A stretch of DNA of 64,000 nt from Aerococcus sp. (GTDB lineage: Bacteria > Bacillota > Bacilli > Lactobacillales > Aerococcaceae), in contig JAUMZE010000004.1 of the NCBI GenBank assembly GCA_030528285.1, forward strand, positions 161,806-225,805, written 5' to 3'. Of the stretch, positions 39,225 to 48,067 are shown piece after piece. The position numbers and the translations under genes were made by a program. Position 1 is the first letter of the stretch. Each line of letters starts with the position of its first letter. The notes under the pieces were generated by a model. It was not told the origin of the DNA. It worked only from the letters and a program-made list of their open reading frames with translations, and ran no database searches.

Positions 39225-40202
39225 TTGAACACAGAACAACAACCGCTCTTCCTCTCGCCTGCATTCCGCGAGAAGATATGGGGAGGAAACTACATTTTCG
39301 ATCATTTCCACTTAGAGACGCCAAGTGATCACACCGGCGAAGCGTGGATCATCAGCGCCTACCCAAACGATGAGAGTCACATCACCGCACCAGAGACGTT
39401 TAAAGGAATGGGGCTCGAGGCATTCTATCAATTGCACCCGGAATATTTCGGAGAGCCACATCCAAAGCGCTTCCCGCTATTGGTGAAGATCCTAGACGCC
39501 AAAGAGAATCTCTCGGTCCAGGTGCATCCTGGCGATGACTATGCGCTCAAACACGAGAATGACCTTGGAAAAACCGAATCTTGGTATATTCTCGACGCCA
39601 AACCGGATGCGACCCTCGTCTATGGACATAATGCCAAGACCAAAGAAGAGTTTGATCAGCTGATTGAAGACGGCAACTGGGATCAGCTCTTGCGTCATGT
39701 GCACATCAAACCGGATGATTTCTACTATGTGCCGAGTGGGACGATCCACGCCTTAGAAGCAGGCACAGTGGTACTAGAAACCCAGCAGAGTTCAGATGTG
39801 ACTTATCGCGTATATGATTACGATCGTCCGGACCAGAATGGACAGCTGCGTCCGCTCCATCTCGAACAATCCAAAGCCGTGACGACGATTCCTAACCAAG
39901 AACCGGACGTAAAGCCGGTTGTTCAGGAGTTTGGGGAGAGCCAGGTGACCACCTTAGTAGAGGCGAATTACTTCACTGTGATGAAGGTGGATGTCAAAGA
40001 AGCCATGATTTTACCGCTCCCAGCGAATTACTACCTCGGCACTGTGATCAAGGGGGAAGGTACTATGATGGTAGACGAAATCCCTTATGACTTGGGACTC
40101 GCCCAATCCTTTATCTTACCCAATCAACTGGATCGCGTGACATTTGATGGAGAAATGACGCTGATCCTCTCGCATCCGAATTTCACCGAGAAGCTCAAAT
40201 AA
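39225..40202 (+). CDS. manA: Mannose-6-phosphate isomerase, class I
   Basis: Interconverts mannose-6-phosphate and fructose-6-phosphate, using the product of the mannose PTS encoded next to it. The 325-residue cupin protein carries the zinc ligands in LSVQVHPGDDYA (about residues 93-104), GKTESWYIL and SGTIHALEAG. I start at the TTG at 39225 because AAGGAGG is seven bases upstream. The open frame reaches back only into the terminator hairpin. Confidence 0.93.
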   Translation: MNTEQQPLFLSPAFREKIWGGNYIFDHFHLETPSDHTGEAWIISAYPNDESHITAPETFKGMGLEAFYQLHPEYFGEPHPKRFPLLVKILDAKENLSVQVHPGDDYALKHENDLGKTESWYILDAKPDATLVYGHNAKTKEEFDQLIEDGNWDQLLRHVHIKPDDFYYVPSGTIHALEAGTVVLETQQSSDVTYRVYDYDRPDQNGQLRPLHLEQSKAVTTIPNQEPDVKPVVQEFGESQVTTLVEANYFTVMKVDVKEAMILPLPANYYLGTVIKGEGTMMVDEIPYDLGLAQSFILPNQLDRVTFDGEMTLILSHPNFTEKLK

Positions 40203-40214
40203 CGAATAAACGAG

Positions 40215-40262
40215 AGCAGCGCACCCGACGCTATGATAAAGCGTTGAGTGCGCTGCTTTTTT
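40215..40262. terminator. Terminator between convergent manA and the PTS operon
   Basis: agcagcgcac pairs with gtgcgctgct around a 23-base loop that itself contains cgct/agcg. TTTTTT follows on the plus strand. Confidence 0.88.
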
Positions 40263-40286
40263 GTATGTATCAACTAGGATCAGGAA

Positions 40287-40664
40287 TTATTTAGAGTGCT
40301 TCTTAAATAGTTGGCCGAAATTGGAACGCTGACGGATGAAGGTCTCGCGAGGCAAGTGTTTCCGCATGGTTTTGAGGGCGGTTTTGGCATCTTTGACAAT
40401 GAACTCAAATTCGCGTTTACCCGTCTCGTCCGCTGTTTCGACGGTGAAACCACGCACATAACGATCCCAGAAGAGCAGCTGTACCCTCACTTGGGTAATG
40501 AACCGCCATGGAATCTGGATATAGCCAGGATCCTTCTCGCCTTGAAATTCCATGCCCGTATCCCCAATCAGGAGGAGTCCAGAATGAGGATTGATCGGAT
40601 TCAACATGGAATTGGCGCGCGTGATAAATTCGGTTTCCTGATTAATTGGCGTGTAATGATCCAT
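40287..40664 (-). CDS. DUF956 family protein of the mannose PTS operon
   Basis: A 125-residue cytosolic protein of the DUF956 (ManO-like) family, found almost only at the end of mannose-class PTS operons in Lactobacillales. The family pattern is visible: LLLIGDTGMEFQGEKDPGYIQIPW in the first half, then the RFITQVRVQLLF strand pair and a C-terminal basic tail (FGQLFKKHSK). It starts one base after the IID stop, so translation is coupled. Its role, possibly regulation of the PTS, is unproven. Confidence 0.85.
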   Translation of the reverse strand: MDHYTPINQETEFITRANSMLNPINPHSGLLLIGDTGMEFQGEKDPGYIQIPWRFITQVRVQLLFWDRYVRGFTVETADETGKREFEFIVKDAKTALKTMRKHLPRETFIRQRSNFGQLFKKHSK

Positions 40665-40665
40665 C

Positions 40666-41616
40666 TTAGCTCATGATACCTAATGCGTGCATTAGAATCC
40701 CGAGTACGAAGATGATCAAGATCAACTTGATTGGGCTCACGTTCTTGCGCAGGAAGTAGATACATCCGAACGTCAAGAGCAGAGGCATCACGCCTGGTAA
40801 GATCTGGGTGAAGACATCGCCCAAGGTTTGAACGGTGGTTTGGTTGATCAATTTACCGTCGTTGATTTGGTTGATCAAGTTACGTAAGTTGTCTGCGCTC
40901 AAGGCATTGGTGTTGACCGCTTTAACAACATCTTGGAAGTTCACCATCGCATCGGTGGAATTTTTCACTTCGGAGATTGGTACACTGAAGTTCATGGTTG
41001 TCCAACGTGGAACCAAAACCCCCATAACGAACATCCCGAGAATCGAGGAGCCGAGGGTGATCTTTTGGAGGAGCCCGCCACTCAAGTCATCGGTGATACT
41101 TTCACCGGAGCGGTAACCGAATTCCTGTGTTCCCCATACGAATGCGATACGGATCACATTCCAGAGAACGAAGAACAACAGTGGCCCTAACATACTTTGG
41201 GAGAGGGCGAGGGAGGCAGCGAAGGCACCCAGGACTGGACGCATCGTTCCCCAGAAGATTGGGTCCCCAACCCCAGCGAGAGGGCCCATCATTCCGACCT
41301 TCACACTGTTGATGGTGGAGTCGTCAATTTCCGTTCCGTTGGCTTTTTCTTCTTCAAACGCGAGGACCACCCCAACGATTGGTGCTTCCAAGTATGGATG
41401 GCAGTTGAAGAATTCCAAGTGACGGGCCAACGCTTGTGTATAGTCTTCTTTTTTCGGATAGAGTTTCTTCAACACCGGCATGATGGTGTAGGCCATCCCG
41501 ACGTTGTGCATCCGTTCATAGTTCCAGCACGCCTGGATAAAGGTCAAGCGCCAGTTTACCAGCATGCGGTCACGTTTAGAAATGGTTACTCGATTTGTTG
41601 CTGTATTTTCACTCAT
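40666..41616 (-). CDS. manZ: PTS mannose/fructose/sorbose transporter subunit IID
   Basis: The IID membrane subunit works with IIC to translocate hexose. At 316 residues it has the family start WRLTFIQACWNYERMHNVG and the MMGPLAGVGDPIFWGT signature near residue 105. A hydrophobic C-terminal helix is also present (LTFGCIYFLRKNVSPIKLILIIF region). It lies in the minus-strand order IIAB, IIC, IID, DUF956. IIC/IID of this class is also a known receptor for class IIa bacteriocins, of interest because a class IIa immunity relic lies at 19626. Confidence 0.93.
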   Translation of the reverse strand: MSENTATNRVTISKRDRMLVNWRLTFIQACWNYERMHNVGMAYTIMPVLKKLYPKKEDYTQALARHLEFFNCHPYLEAPIVGVVLAFEEEKANGTEIDDSTINSVKVGMMGPLAGVGDPIFWGTMRPVLGAFAASLALSQSMLGPLLFFVLWNVIRIAFVWGTQEFGYRSGESITDDLSGGLLQKITLGSSILGMFVMGVLVPRWTTMNFSVPISEVKNSTDAMVNFQDVVKAVNTNALSADNLRNLINQINDGKLINQTTVQTLGDVFTQILPGVMPLLLTFGCIYFLRKNVSPIKLILIIFVLGILMHALGIMS

Positions 41617-41632
41617 TGCTCGTTCCTCCTTA

Positions 41633-42442
41633 TTAGTAGTCTTCGAGAATGGCGTCTAGGGCATCGTCAACCGAACCGCCACCAGCATTACCAGAACCGC
41701 CACCAGCGTTGTCATTGAACTGTGGTGAAAGTTCGATGTAGATGAGGGCGATCGCAACCCCAATAATTCCCATCGCCACTAAGTTCAACTCGGAAACAGC
41801 AGAGAGTGCGAAACCGATGAAGAAGAATGGCCAGTTTTGGCGCGTTGCCATCATGTTAATCACCATTGCGTAACCAACTGCAACGATCATCCCACCGCCG
41901 ACGTTCAATCCACCGGTGAGCCAGTCAGGAATCGCGTTCAATGCGGTCATCACGGCTTGGGTAGGAACGGCCAATACGGCGAGGGCTGGGAGTGTCACAC
42001 GCAATCCTTGGAGGAATAAACTACCCCACGTTGCAACGGTAACCCCTTGTCCGCTCCCTTGTGCTGCTTTTTGGTCAGCATAGTGGCCTAACCCAACAGC
42101 CAAGGTACGAACGAAAATCGTCAACAATTGTCCAGCGATCGCGAGTGGAATCGCCAAGGCAATCCCTTCTGTCACGCTGGCACCCTTCGCGCAAACGAGG
42201 AGCGCTGCGATGACACCAGCTAATGCGGTATCCGGTGATTGAGCGGCACCGACGTTCATCCAACCGAGAACGATCAATTGCATTTGCCCACCGAGGAGGA
42301 GCCCCTCAACAGGATGACCGGTGATAATACCGATCAGGGCACACACAATAATTGGTTGATGGAGCTGGAATTGGTCGAGCACACTTTCAAAACCGGCAAG
42401 CATAGCAACAATGACAATCAATAAAATTTGAATAAAGTTCAT
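41633..42442 (-). CDS. manY: PTS mannose/fructose/sorbose transporter subunit IIC
   Basis: The IIC membrane subunit, 269 residues with about eight hydrophobic segments. The conserved region GHPVEGLLLGGQMQLIVLGWMNVGAAQSPD (split across the family signature near residues 40-70) identifies it. The C-terminus has a Gly-rich tail (GGGSGNAGGGSVDD) typical of the manno-class IIC in lactic acid bacteria. Codons are well adapted, as expected for an abundant transporter. Confidence 0.93.
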   Translation of the reverse strand: MNFIQILLIVIVAMLAGFESVLDQFQLHQPIIVCALIGIITGHPVEGLLLGGQMQLIVLGWMNVGAAQSPDTALAGVIAALLVCAKGASVTEGIALAIPLAIAGQLLTIFVRTLAVGLGHYADQKAAQGSGQGVTVATWGSLFLQGLRVTLPALAVLAVPTQAVMTALNAIPDWLTGGLNVGGGMIVAVGYAMVINMMATRQNWPFFFIGFALSAVSELNLVAMGIIGVAIALIYIELSPQFNDNAGGGSGNAGGGSVDDALDAILEDY

Positions 42443-42460
42443 TTGTTTCTTCCTCTCTTT

Positions 42461-43468
42461 CTATGCCTTTGCCTCTTCGTCGAGTAACTTCTTGAGATCT
42501 TGAGACTTATCTGCAGGAACTTTTTGTACGTAGAAGTCCATGTCGTAGTCGTCCATCATCGTGTGGAAGTCTTTCACGTCTTGGTCGTCAATCGACACCG
42601 CATTCGTGAGCATGGTCTTTCCTTGAGAGTGAGCCATGGATCCAACGTTGATCGCTGGCAACTTCACGCCTGCTTCCAGTGCTTCCAATACATCCTGTGG
42701 CGTTTCGAACAGGAGCAAGGCCTTGGTGGAACCGAAACGTGGGTCTTTGTCGATCTCAGCTAACTTCTTCACTGGAATCACGTTTGCATGCATCCCAGCA
42801 GGAGCGGCTTGTTGAATCAACGTTTTACGCATTTTATCTTTGGAGACGCTATCCGAAACAACAATGATCCGGTTTGGGTTCACATATTTAGCCCAGTTAG
42901 TAGACACCTGACCGTGCAAAAGACGGGTATCGATCCGGGCTAAGGCATATTTGATCTTACCATCGCCGAGTACCGTTCCTTCTGGCAAGCGCCCATCTTT
43001 AGCGACTTTCTGTTGTGCTGCGTCGTCATGGGCACCACTGTCAGAGGCTGCTTCTTCTTTTGGTTCGAGGTCTTCCGGACGTACCTTCACTCCATCACGT
43101 CCTTGAGTTAGGATGGCTTTTGCCACGTCATGAGCGGTTTCAGCCATCATGCGTTGACCGAGCGCTTCCAGTAACATTGGCAAGTTCAAGCCGGCAACGA
43201 TCGCGAAGTTCTCTGGATGCTCTTCAAACAAGATATTCGCTTGGTTGAATGGAGAGCCTCCCCATAAGTCAACGAGGAAGAGAATTTCGCTATCTGGGCC
43301 ACCAACTATATCGATGGCTTCTTCGAGATGTTTACGCAAATCTTCTGGGCCTTCGCTTGGTTGGAAGGTAACCGCAGTAAATTGCTTTTGGTCCCCGAAA
43401 ATCATCTCGCCAGATTGCTTAATCCCACTGGCAAAATTGCCGTGGCTTGCGAGTATAATTCCTACCAT
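42461..43468 (-). CDS. manX: PTS mannose transporter subunit IIAB
   Basis: A 335-residue fused phosphotransfer protein. The IIA domain (residues 1-140) carries its phospho-histidine in ILASHGNFASG (about His9). A charged linker (about 140-175) is followed by IIB, with the second phospho-histidine in RIDTRLLHGQV (about residue 190). Phosphate goes HPr to IIA to IIB to sugar. It is first in the operon and has a good GGAGGATTA ribosome site. Confidence 0.94.
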   Translation of the reverse strand: MVGIILASHGNFASGIKQSGEMIFGDQKQFTAVTFQPSEGPEDLRKHLEEAIDIVGGPDSEILFLVDLWGGSPFNQANILFEEHPENFAIVAGLNLPMLLEALGQRMMAETAHDVAKAILTQGRDGVKVRPEDLEPKEEAASDSGAHDDAAQQKVAKDGRLPEGTVLGDGKIKYALARIDTRLLHGQVSTNWAKYVNPNRIIVVSDSVSKDKMRKTLIQQAAPAGMHANVIPVKKLAEIDKDPRFGSTKALLLFETPQDVLEALEAGVKLPAINVGSMAHSQGKTMLTNAVSIDDQDVKDFHTMMDDYDMDFYVQKVPADKSQDLKKLLDEEAKA

Positions 43469-43512
43469 ATTAATCCTCCTTATATAATGAATAAATACCT
43501 GGTTGTCATTTT

Positions 43513-43638
43513 AGCGAGCGCTTACAGAAATCAAGAGTCATGAATAAAAATAGATTTCTTATCCCGTCACTGAGCAGCACAATCCTCCAGCAATTAGGGA
43601 AAGCGGTTGCTTAAAAGTTCCAACACCTCTTAATTATA
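43513..43638 (-). promoter_or_regulatory. Mannose PTS promoter region with two cre-like boxes
   Basis: On the minus strand a TATAAT lies at 43638-43633 without a good -35. Downstream of it is a cre-like box at 43598-43611 (11 of 14 match, GGAAAGCGGTTGCT on the plus strand). A second one lies at 43513-43526 (12 of 14, TGTAAGCGCTCGCT on the minus strand), between promoter and gene. The layout suggests CcpA control and perhaps an activator. Confidence 0.45.
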
Positions 43639-43783
43639 GACTTTTTCCCGCTTTCATGCTACTTCTACACGGAACTTTCAACTGTTAATGGATATTAGGC
43701 AACAGATCGGGGAAAAGTGTTACGGTAAAAAAGAAAGTAAAGCCAAGTGCATGGAGTTAGATAGGTGAGGGGGACGTAAAACA

Positions 43784-43837
43784 GTGAGAGGAGCCATCTA
43801 TACTAAAGCAGTCAGAGGAGGCGTTTATACTAAAACA
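43784..43837. repeat. Two adjacent 27-base imperfect direct repeats
   Basis: Units 43784-43810 and 43811-43837 match at 22 of 27 positions; both contain agaggag and tatactaaa. They lie in the gap between the PTS operon and the oxidoreductase gene, which otherwise contains no gene. Confidence 0.7.
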
Positions 43838-43977
43838 ATAAGATGAAACAGGGACGTATGAAAACATAAATTGTTCCTGGTTGTCTCTGGTAATTGAAGG
43901 GGTTAGCCGTTACAATGAAAGTAGCAGTGAATCACTGGAAATAGATAACGAACAGATAATAAGAGAGGCGATTATCA

Positions 43978-44958
43978 ATGTTAGGTTTAGGAACGATTGG
44001 TACGAGTTTCATTACCCCGGAATTTATCGATGCCGCACTGAAAAGCGGGCATTATAACTTAGCGCGTGTTTACAGCCGTCACGAATCCTCCGCCAAGCAA
44101 CTGGCAGAGCAATACAATAACGCGCCGATTACCACTGATGTGGATGCACTCTTCCACGATGAACAGGTAGATGTTGTCTATATTGCGAGCCCGAACTCTC
44201 TGCATTTTGAGCAGGCGAAAGCAGCACTAGAAGCCGGCAAACATGTGATTATTGAGAAACCGGTTGTCCAAAGTGAAGCAGAGCTCAAGGAACTGATCGC
44301 ACTCGGTAAGGAAAAGGGACGTCTCGTGGTAGAAGCGGCCCGTCACGTCTTTGAACCGAACTTCCAAAAAGTGAAAAGCTTATTAGCAGCAGCTCCTGAA
44401 AAACCGTGGGGAGCTACTCTCTCCTATGCAAAATACTCGTCTCGGATTGACGATTTCTTCGCAGGGAAGACCCCAAACATCTTCACCAAAGAATTTGCGG
44501 GTGGGGCGTTGAATGATTTAGGGATTTATCTCGTCTATGCAGGGGTGGCGTGGTTCGGCGCGCCTGAACGTGCTATTTATGTGCCACAACATCTCGAGAA
44601 TGGCGTGGACGGCAGCGGGATAATGGCATTGGTATATCCAACCTTCAATGTGTATCTGCATGTGGCGAAGAATTATACGACCTATGATCCAACTGAAATC
44701 TACTTCGGCAAGTCGACGTGGCAGATTAATCACATTCAAATGATCGATAACACCGCCAAAGTTATCCATAAAGACGGCCAAGAAGAAAGTCTCGACCTCG
44801 CGCCTGTAACCAGTGGCACGATGGATGATGAAGCAGTTGCGTTTGCTCAGTTCATTGAAGAAGCCGATAATGAGGAGATCCAAAAACGTTACGCTGATTT
44901 CCAACAGTTGATGCTGGACGTGATCCGCGTGATGGATGAATTACGCACTCAACGTTAA
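43978..44958 (+). CDS. Gfo/Idh/MocA family oxidoreductase
   Basis: A 326-residue NAD(P)-dependent sugar or polyol dehydrogenase-like enzyme. The N-terminal Rossmann fold opens with LGLGTIGTSFI; VDVVYIASPNSLHFEQ and the family EKPV motif (HVIIEKPVVQSEAEL) follow near residues 70-100. The C-terminal half is the substrate-binding beta-sheet domain. GAGAGG lies about a dozen bases before the ATG. Lying beside hexose PTS and maltodextrin genes it may act on a sugar derivative, but the substrate is unknown. Confidence 0.88.
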   Translation: MLGLGTIGTSFITPEFIDAALKSGHYNLARVYSRHESSAKQLAEQYNNAPITTDVDALFHDEQVDVVYIASPNSLHFEQAKAALEAGKHVIIEKPVVQSEAELKELIALGKEKGRLVVEAARHVFEPNFQKVKSLLAAAPEKPWGATLSYAKYSSRIDDFFAGKTPNIFTKEFAGGALNDLGIYLVYAGVAWFGAPERAIYVPQHLENGVDGSGIMALVYPTFNVYLHVAKNYTTYDPTEIYFGKSTWQINHIQMIDNTAKVIHKDGQEESLDLAPVTSGTMDDEAVAFAQFIEEADNEEIQKRYADFQQLMLDVIRVMDELRTQR

Positions 44959-44979
44959 TCCCGTAACCAATGCAAAACA

Positions 44980-45013
44980 AAGCCCCCAAGTCGATGTGCT
45001 TGGGGGCTTTTGA
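44980..45013. terminator. Bidirectional terminator between oxidoreductase and LacI genes
   Basis: aagcccccaag pairs with cttgggggctt around an 8-base loop. T-runs occur on both strands, serving the two convergent genes. Confidence 0.9.
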
Positions 45014-45017
45014 GTGG

Positions 45018-46067
45018 CTATAAATCTGGATTCATGGTTTCAGCAGATGCCGTCTCCTCCTCGGTAATGAGGGAGGATTTGATGTAGTCGTGGATGATCC
45101 GCTCCTCTTCGTTGTCTGGTTGGTTCAGGCGCATAATGTCAAACAGAAGACTGACACTGTGGCTACCGAGTTTTTGACTCTTGAGATTAATGTAGGATTC
45201 ACGCAGAGGATTTCCATGGCGCTCCTGCTGGTAGGATTTGAACGTGATCAATTTTGGTGCGGTGAGGGTCGGGTGATACGCAAAATATTCGCGGATGCCT
45301 CGTGCAATCAGTTGGTCCGCTACTACGATCCCATCAAAAGGCGCATTCGTCTCCGTTAATCGTTTGGCAAGCTGATATCCCTCATACGGCAGGAACTCGA
45401 CGTCATTGATGAGCTGATCTTCTGTGATTTCGAGCTGGTATTTTGTGAGGACTTCTCTAAAGCCTTGTTCGCGCAACTGAATGAAACGTTGCGTCGGGTC
45501 GCCCCCCACCCAGAGGAGATGTTGGCAGCCTTGATTAATCAGATGTTCCGTCGCTTCCCGAGCAATTTCTTCATTATAATTATCGACGGAATTCACGTGG
45601 ATATTATCCGGTGACCCGATCACGATCATCGGGAAATGATTCGCCAGCGCAAAATCAATCAGTGGATCTTCCTGGAGGGCATAGAGGAAAATCAGCCCCT
45701 CGACTTGATGACCGAGCACCATCTGCTGAACATGTTGCATGCGGTCCTCGTTGGTATTGCCAGTAGAGAGCAGGATACTATAATCGTGTTTTGCTGCCTC
45801 ATCGTTAATTCCGCGCAACACCGTGGGGAAAAACGGATTTTGATAGAACGCATCAGAATCCTTGGGGAGGACAATCCCGATCGTCTGGGAATGGCTACGA
45901 GCGAGATTCTGGGCGCTCGTATTGGGAATATAGTGTAGCGCTTGCATGACCTGGCGCACTTTTTTCTTGGTTTTTTCGCTGATAGAGGGACTGTCGGCAA
46001 TCACGCGCGAGACAGTGGAGGGGGCAACGCCGGCCTTTTCAGCGACGTCTCGAATTGTGATGGTCAT
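45018..46067 (-). CDS. LacI family transcriptional regulator (MalR-like)
   Basis: A 349-residue regulator. The N-terminal helix-turn-helix reads TIRDVAEKAGVAPSTVSRVI (residues about 4-23). A hinge helix with NLARSHSQTIGIVLP and a periplasmic-binding-type sugar-sensing domain follow. I start at 46067, preceded by AAGGAGC; an upstream open stretch of 69 codons is not coding in character. It is divergent from malQ, and a LacI-type operator overlaps the malQ -35. It is therefore probably MalR, releasing the operator when maltose or a maltodextrin binds. Confidence 0.88.
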   Translation of the reverse strand: MTITIRDVAEKAGVAPSTVSRVIADSPSISEKTKKKVRQVMQALHYIPNTSAQNLARSHSQTIGIVLPKDSDAFYQNPFFPTVLRGINDEAAKHDYSILLSTGNTNEDRMQHVQQMVLGHQVEGLIFLYALQEDPLIDFALANHFPMIVIGSPDNIHVNSVDNYNEEIAREATEHLINQGCQHLLWVGGDPTQRFIQLREQGFREVLTKYQLEITEDQLINDVEFLPYEGYQLAKRLTETNAPFDGIVVADQLIARGIREYFAYHPTLTAPKLITFKSYQQERHGNPLRESYINLKSQKLGSHSVSLLFDIMRLNQPDNEEERIIHDYIKSSLITEEETASAETMNPDL

Positions 46068-46106
46068 CGTAGGGGCTCCTTTCTTCGTTAAGGACGTGTC
46101 ATTGCT

Positions 46107-46135
46107 ATTATACTCAAATTTGAGAGCGTTCACAA
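46107..46135 (-). promoter_or_regulatory. Promoter of the LacI-family gene with overlapping cre
   Basis: On the minus strand TTGTGA (46135-46130) and TATAAT (46112-46107) are 17 bases apart. TGAGAGCGTTCACA at 46121-46134 matches the cre consensus at 13 of 14 positions and overlaps the -35 and spacer. Confidence 0.65.
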
Positions 46136-46153
46136 TAAATGTGTTGATATTAG

Positions 46154-46191
46154 TGAAACCGGTTGCATTAGCTCTCGTTTCTTCGTATAAT
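46154..46191 (+). promoter_or_regulatory. malQ promoter with LacI/MalR-type operator
   Basis: TTGCAT (46163-46168) and TATAAT (46186-46191) are 17 bases apart. The near-palindrome TGAAACCGGTTGCA (46154-46167, symmetric except one pair) covers the -35. It has the CCGG or CG-centred form bound by LacI-family proteins. The divergent regulator is the obvious ligand. Confidence 0.7.
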
Positions 46192-46244
46192 GAAAATGAC
46201 TTAGACACGGACAATACAACGACATGAATAGGTGGTGTGATTGA

Positions 46245-47855
46245 ATGAAACGTTCGAGTGGCGTTTTGATGCATGTGACTTCCCTTCCAAATGATGTGGG
46301 GATTGGTTCATTAGGACAGGAAGCGTACGACTTTGTAGATTTCCTCGTTAAAACCAAGCAAACGTATTGGCAGGTGCTTCCCTTAACAACAACGAGTTAC
46401 GGGGATTCTCCGTATCAATCCTTCTCAGCATATGCGGGGAATACCCATTTGATTGATCTCTATACTCTGGTGGATGAGGGATACCTGAAATCATCAGATA
46501 TCGACGCAGTGAATTTCGGCGACGATCCAACAAAGATTGATTATGGGCGGTTATTTTTAGTGCGACGCGGTGTGTTGGAGGAGGCTGTCTCCAACTTCAA
46601 ACGGTTAGGGGGCCAGGACCAATCAGAATACCAATCCTTTATCAAAAAGAATCAGTTCTGGCTTCAACCGTTTGCACAGTATATGACAGTCAAGGAAGGA
46701 TTCGATAATCGAGCATGGCAGGAATGGGACGAGGCGTATCGCTATTACGATGCAAAACGCGTTGAAACTTACTGTCAGGATCATTCAGGGCGCTATGATT
46801 ATCATCTGGTGACCCAGTTCTTCTTCGATCAGCAGTGGCAGCGGTTGAAACAATATGCGAATGACCATCACATCCAAATTATCGGGGATATTCCGATCTA
46901 CGTGGCCCAGGACAGTGCGGAGATGTGGATCTCACCGGAACTGTTCAAAACGGACATGTTGGGAATGCCTACTATGGTTGCGGGGACGCCACCGGACAAT
47001 TTCAGCGCGACCGGGCAATACTGGGGCAACCCCGTATATGATTGGCCCGCCATGGCGAAAACACGTTATCGTTGGTGGATTGAGCGGATCAAACATAATT
47101 TCTATCTCTATGACATGCTTCGGATCGATCATTTCATCGGCTTCGAGCGCTACTGGGAGATTCCGTTCGGGTCCCCGGATGCGTCGTACGGGCACTGGGC
47201 GAAAGGTCCGGGCCAACATTTCTTCCAGGTGATGAAGGAAGAACTTGGAGCATTGAACATCATTGCGGAGGACCTTGGTGTGGTGAATGAAGCGGTGGAG
47301 CGGTTGCGCGATGAGACCGGTTTCCCGGGGATGAAGGTGTTCCAGTTCGGATTCAACGGGAAAACGGATAGTATCGACCTCCCGCATCATTATCCAGCAA
47401 ATTCTGTGGCCTATGTTGGGACACACGATAACGAGACAGCACGCGGGTGGTACGAGGAGACCGCTACACAACTAGAGCGTGACCAAATGAGCCATTATCT
47501 CAATCGCCACCGCGGAGAAGAGGCAGCACATGCGATGATTCGTGGCATTGCGGCGTCTGCGAGTGATCTGGCAGTGTACACGATGCAGGATCTCCTGAAT
47601 CTCGGCAACTCAGCGCGTATGAACACCCCGGCGACGATTGGTGGCAATTGGCAGTGGCGGATGACGGCGGATCAGTACAGCGAGGGCCTCACGGAGCGTT
47701 TGCTGGATCTGAGTGAGACCTACTTCAGAACGAATCCTGCTTTGGTTCACGAAGAGCAGGAACAGGCAACCAGTCATATCACAACCGAGGCAGCACCCTC
47801 TGACACTGCCACAACCAAGACGGATCACCTCGTAAAGAAAACCACAGAGAAGTAA
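46245..47855 (+). CDS. malQ: 4-alpha-glucanotransferase (amylomaltase)
   Basis: GH77 disproportionating enzyme that transfers glucan segments between maltodextrins, releasing glucose and making chains long enough for phosphorylase. Key parts: SSGVLMHVTSLPN at the start, GDIPIYVAQDSAEMW, the nucleophile aspartate in MLRIDHFIGFERYW (about residue 290), the acid/base glutamate in IIAEDLGVV (about 340) and GTHDNETARGWY (about 392). The last 35 residues are a Thr/Ala-rich tail not needed for the fold and unusual in the family. GlgP follows. The ribosome site (GGTGGTG) is weak. Confidence 0.94.
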   Translation: MKRSSGVLMHVTSLPNDVGIGSLGQEAYDFVDFLVKTKQTYWQVLPLTTTSYGDSPYQSFSAYAGNTHLIDLYTLVDEGYLKSSDIDAVNFGDDPTKIDYGRLFLVRRGVLEEAVSNFKRLGGQDQSEYQSFIKKNQFWLQPFAQYMTVKEGFDNRAWQEWDEAYRYYDAKRVETYCQDHSGRYDYHLVTQFFFDQQWQRLKQYANDHHIQIIGDIPIYVAQDSAEMWISPELFKTDMLGMPTMVAGTPPDNFSATGQYWGNPVYDWPAMAKTRYRWWIERIKHNFYLYDMLRIDHFIGFERYWEIPFGSPDASYGHWAKGPGQHFFQVMKEELGALNIIAEDLGVVNEAVERLRDETGFPGMKVFQFGFNGKTDSIDLPHHYPANSVAYVGTHDNETARGWYEETATQLERDQMSHYLNRHRGEEAAHAMIRGIAASASDLAVYTMQDLLNLGNSARMNTPATIGGNWQWRMTADQYSEGLTERLLDLSETYFRTNPALVHEEQEQATSHITTEAAPSDTATTKTDHLVKKTTEK

Positions 47856-47876
47856 TAGAGGGCACTCACCCCTATT

Positions 47877-47931
47877 TATATAGAAGAAACGCGTTCTCTT
47901 CCCTGACTATGCTATATATAGAAGAAACACG
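47877..47931. repeat. Short direct repeat between malQ and glgP
   Basis: tatatagaagaaac occurs at 47877-47890 and again at 47915-47928, followed by g-c-g and a-c-g. The 47856-48213 gap otherwise holds only the glgP promoter. Confidence 0.6.
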
Positions 47932-48067
47932 ATTGACAGAGGATCAGTGAAAGTCATGTCTTATTCTATTCCCTGAGAGCGATGACCTGTTTTTAACTAA
48001 AGAGACAGCCTCTTTAATACTGTTCATTTTCGCAGTGTATAGGTATGCGTTTCACTAAAAAAGGCCT

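Noticed and set aside
41197-41718. A 173-codon plus-strand frame within the PTS genes
   Set aside because: It is antisense to the IID and IIC genes, which carry clear family signatures.
43596-43625. A sigma-54-like -24/-12 promoter for the mannose PTS operon
   Set aside because: TGGAAC and AGCA occur on the minus strand, but the GG and GC pairs are nine instead of ten bases apart, and the flanking consensus is poor.
45860-46274. A longer form of the LacI-family regulator starting at 46274
   Set aside because: The extra 69 codons overlap the divergent promoters and operator and the start of malQ, and lack regulator-like sequence; the start at 46067 has a ribosome site and the normal helix-turn-helix.
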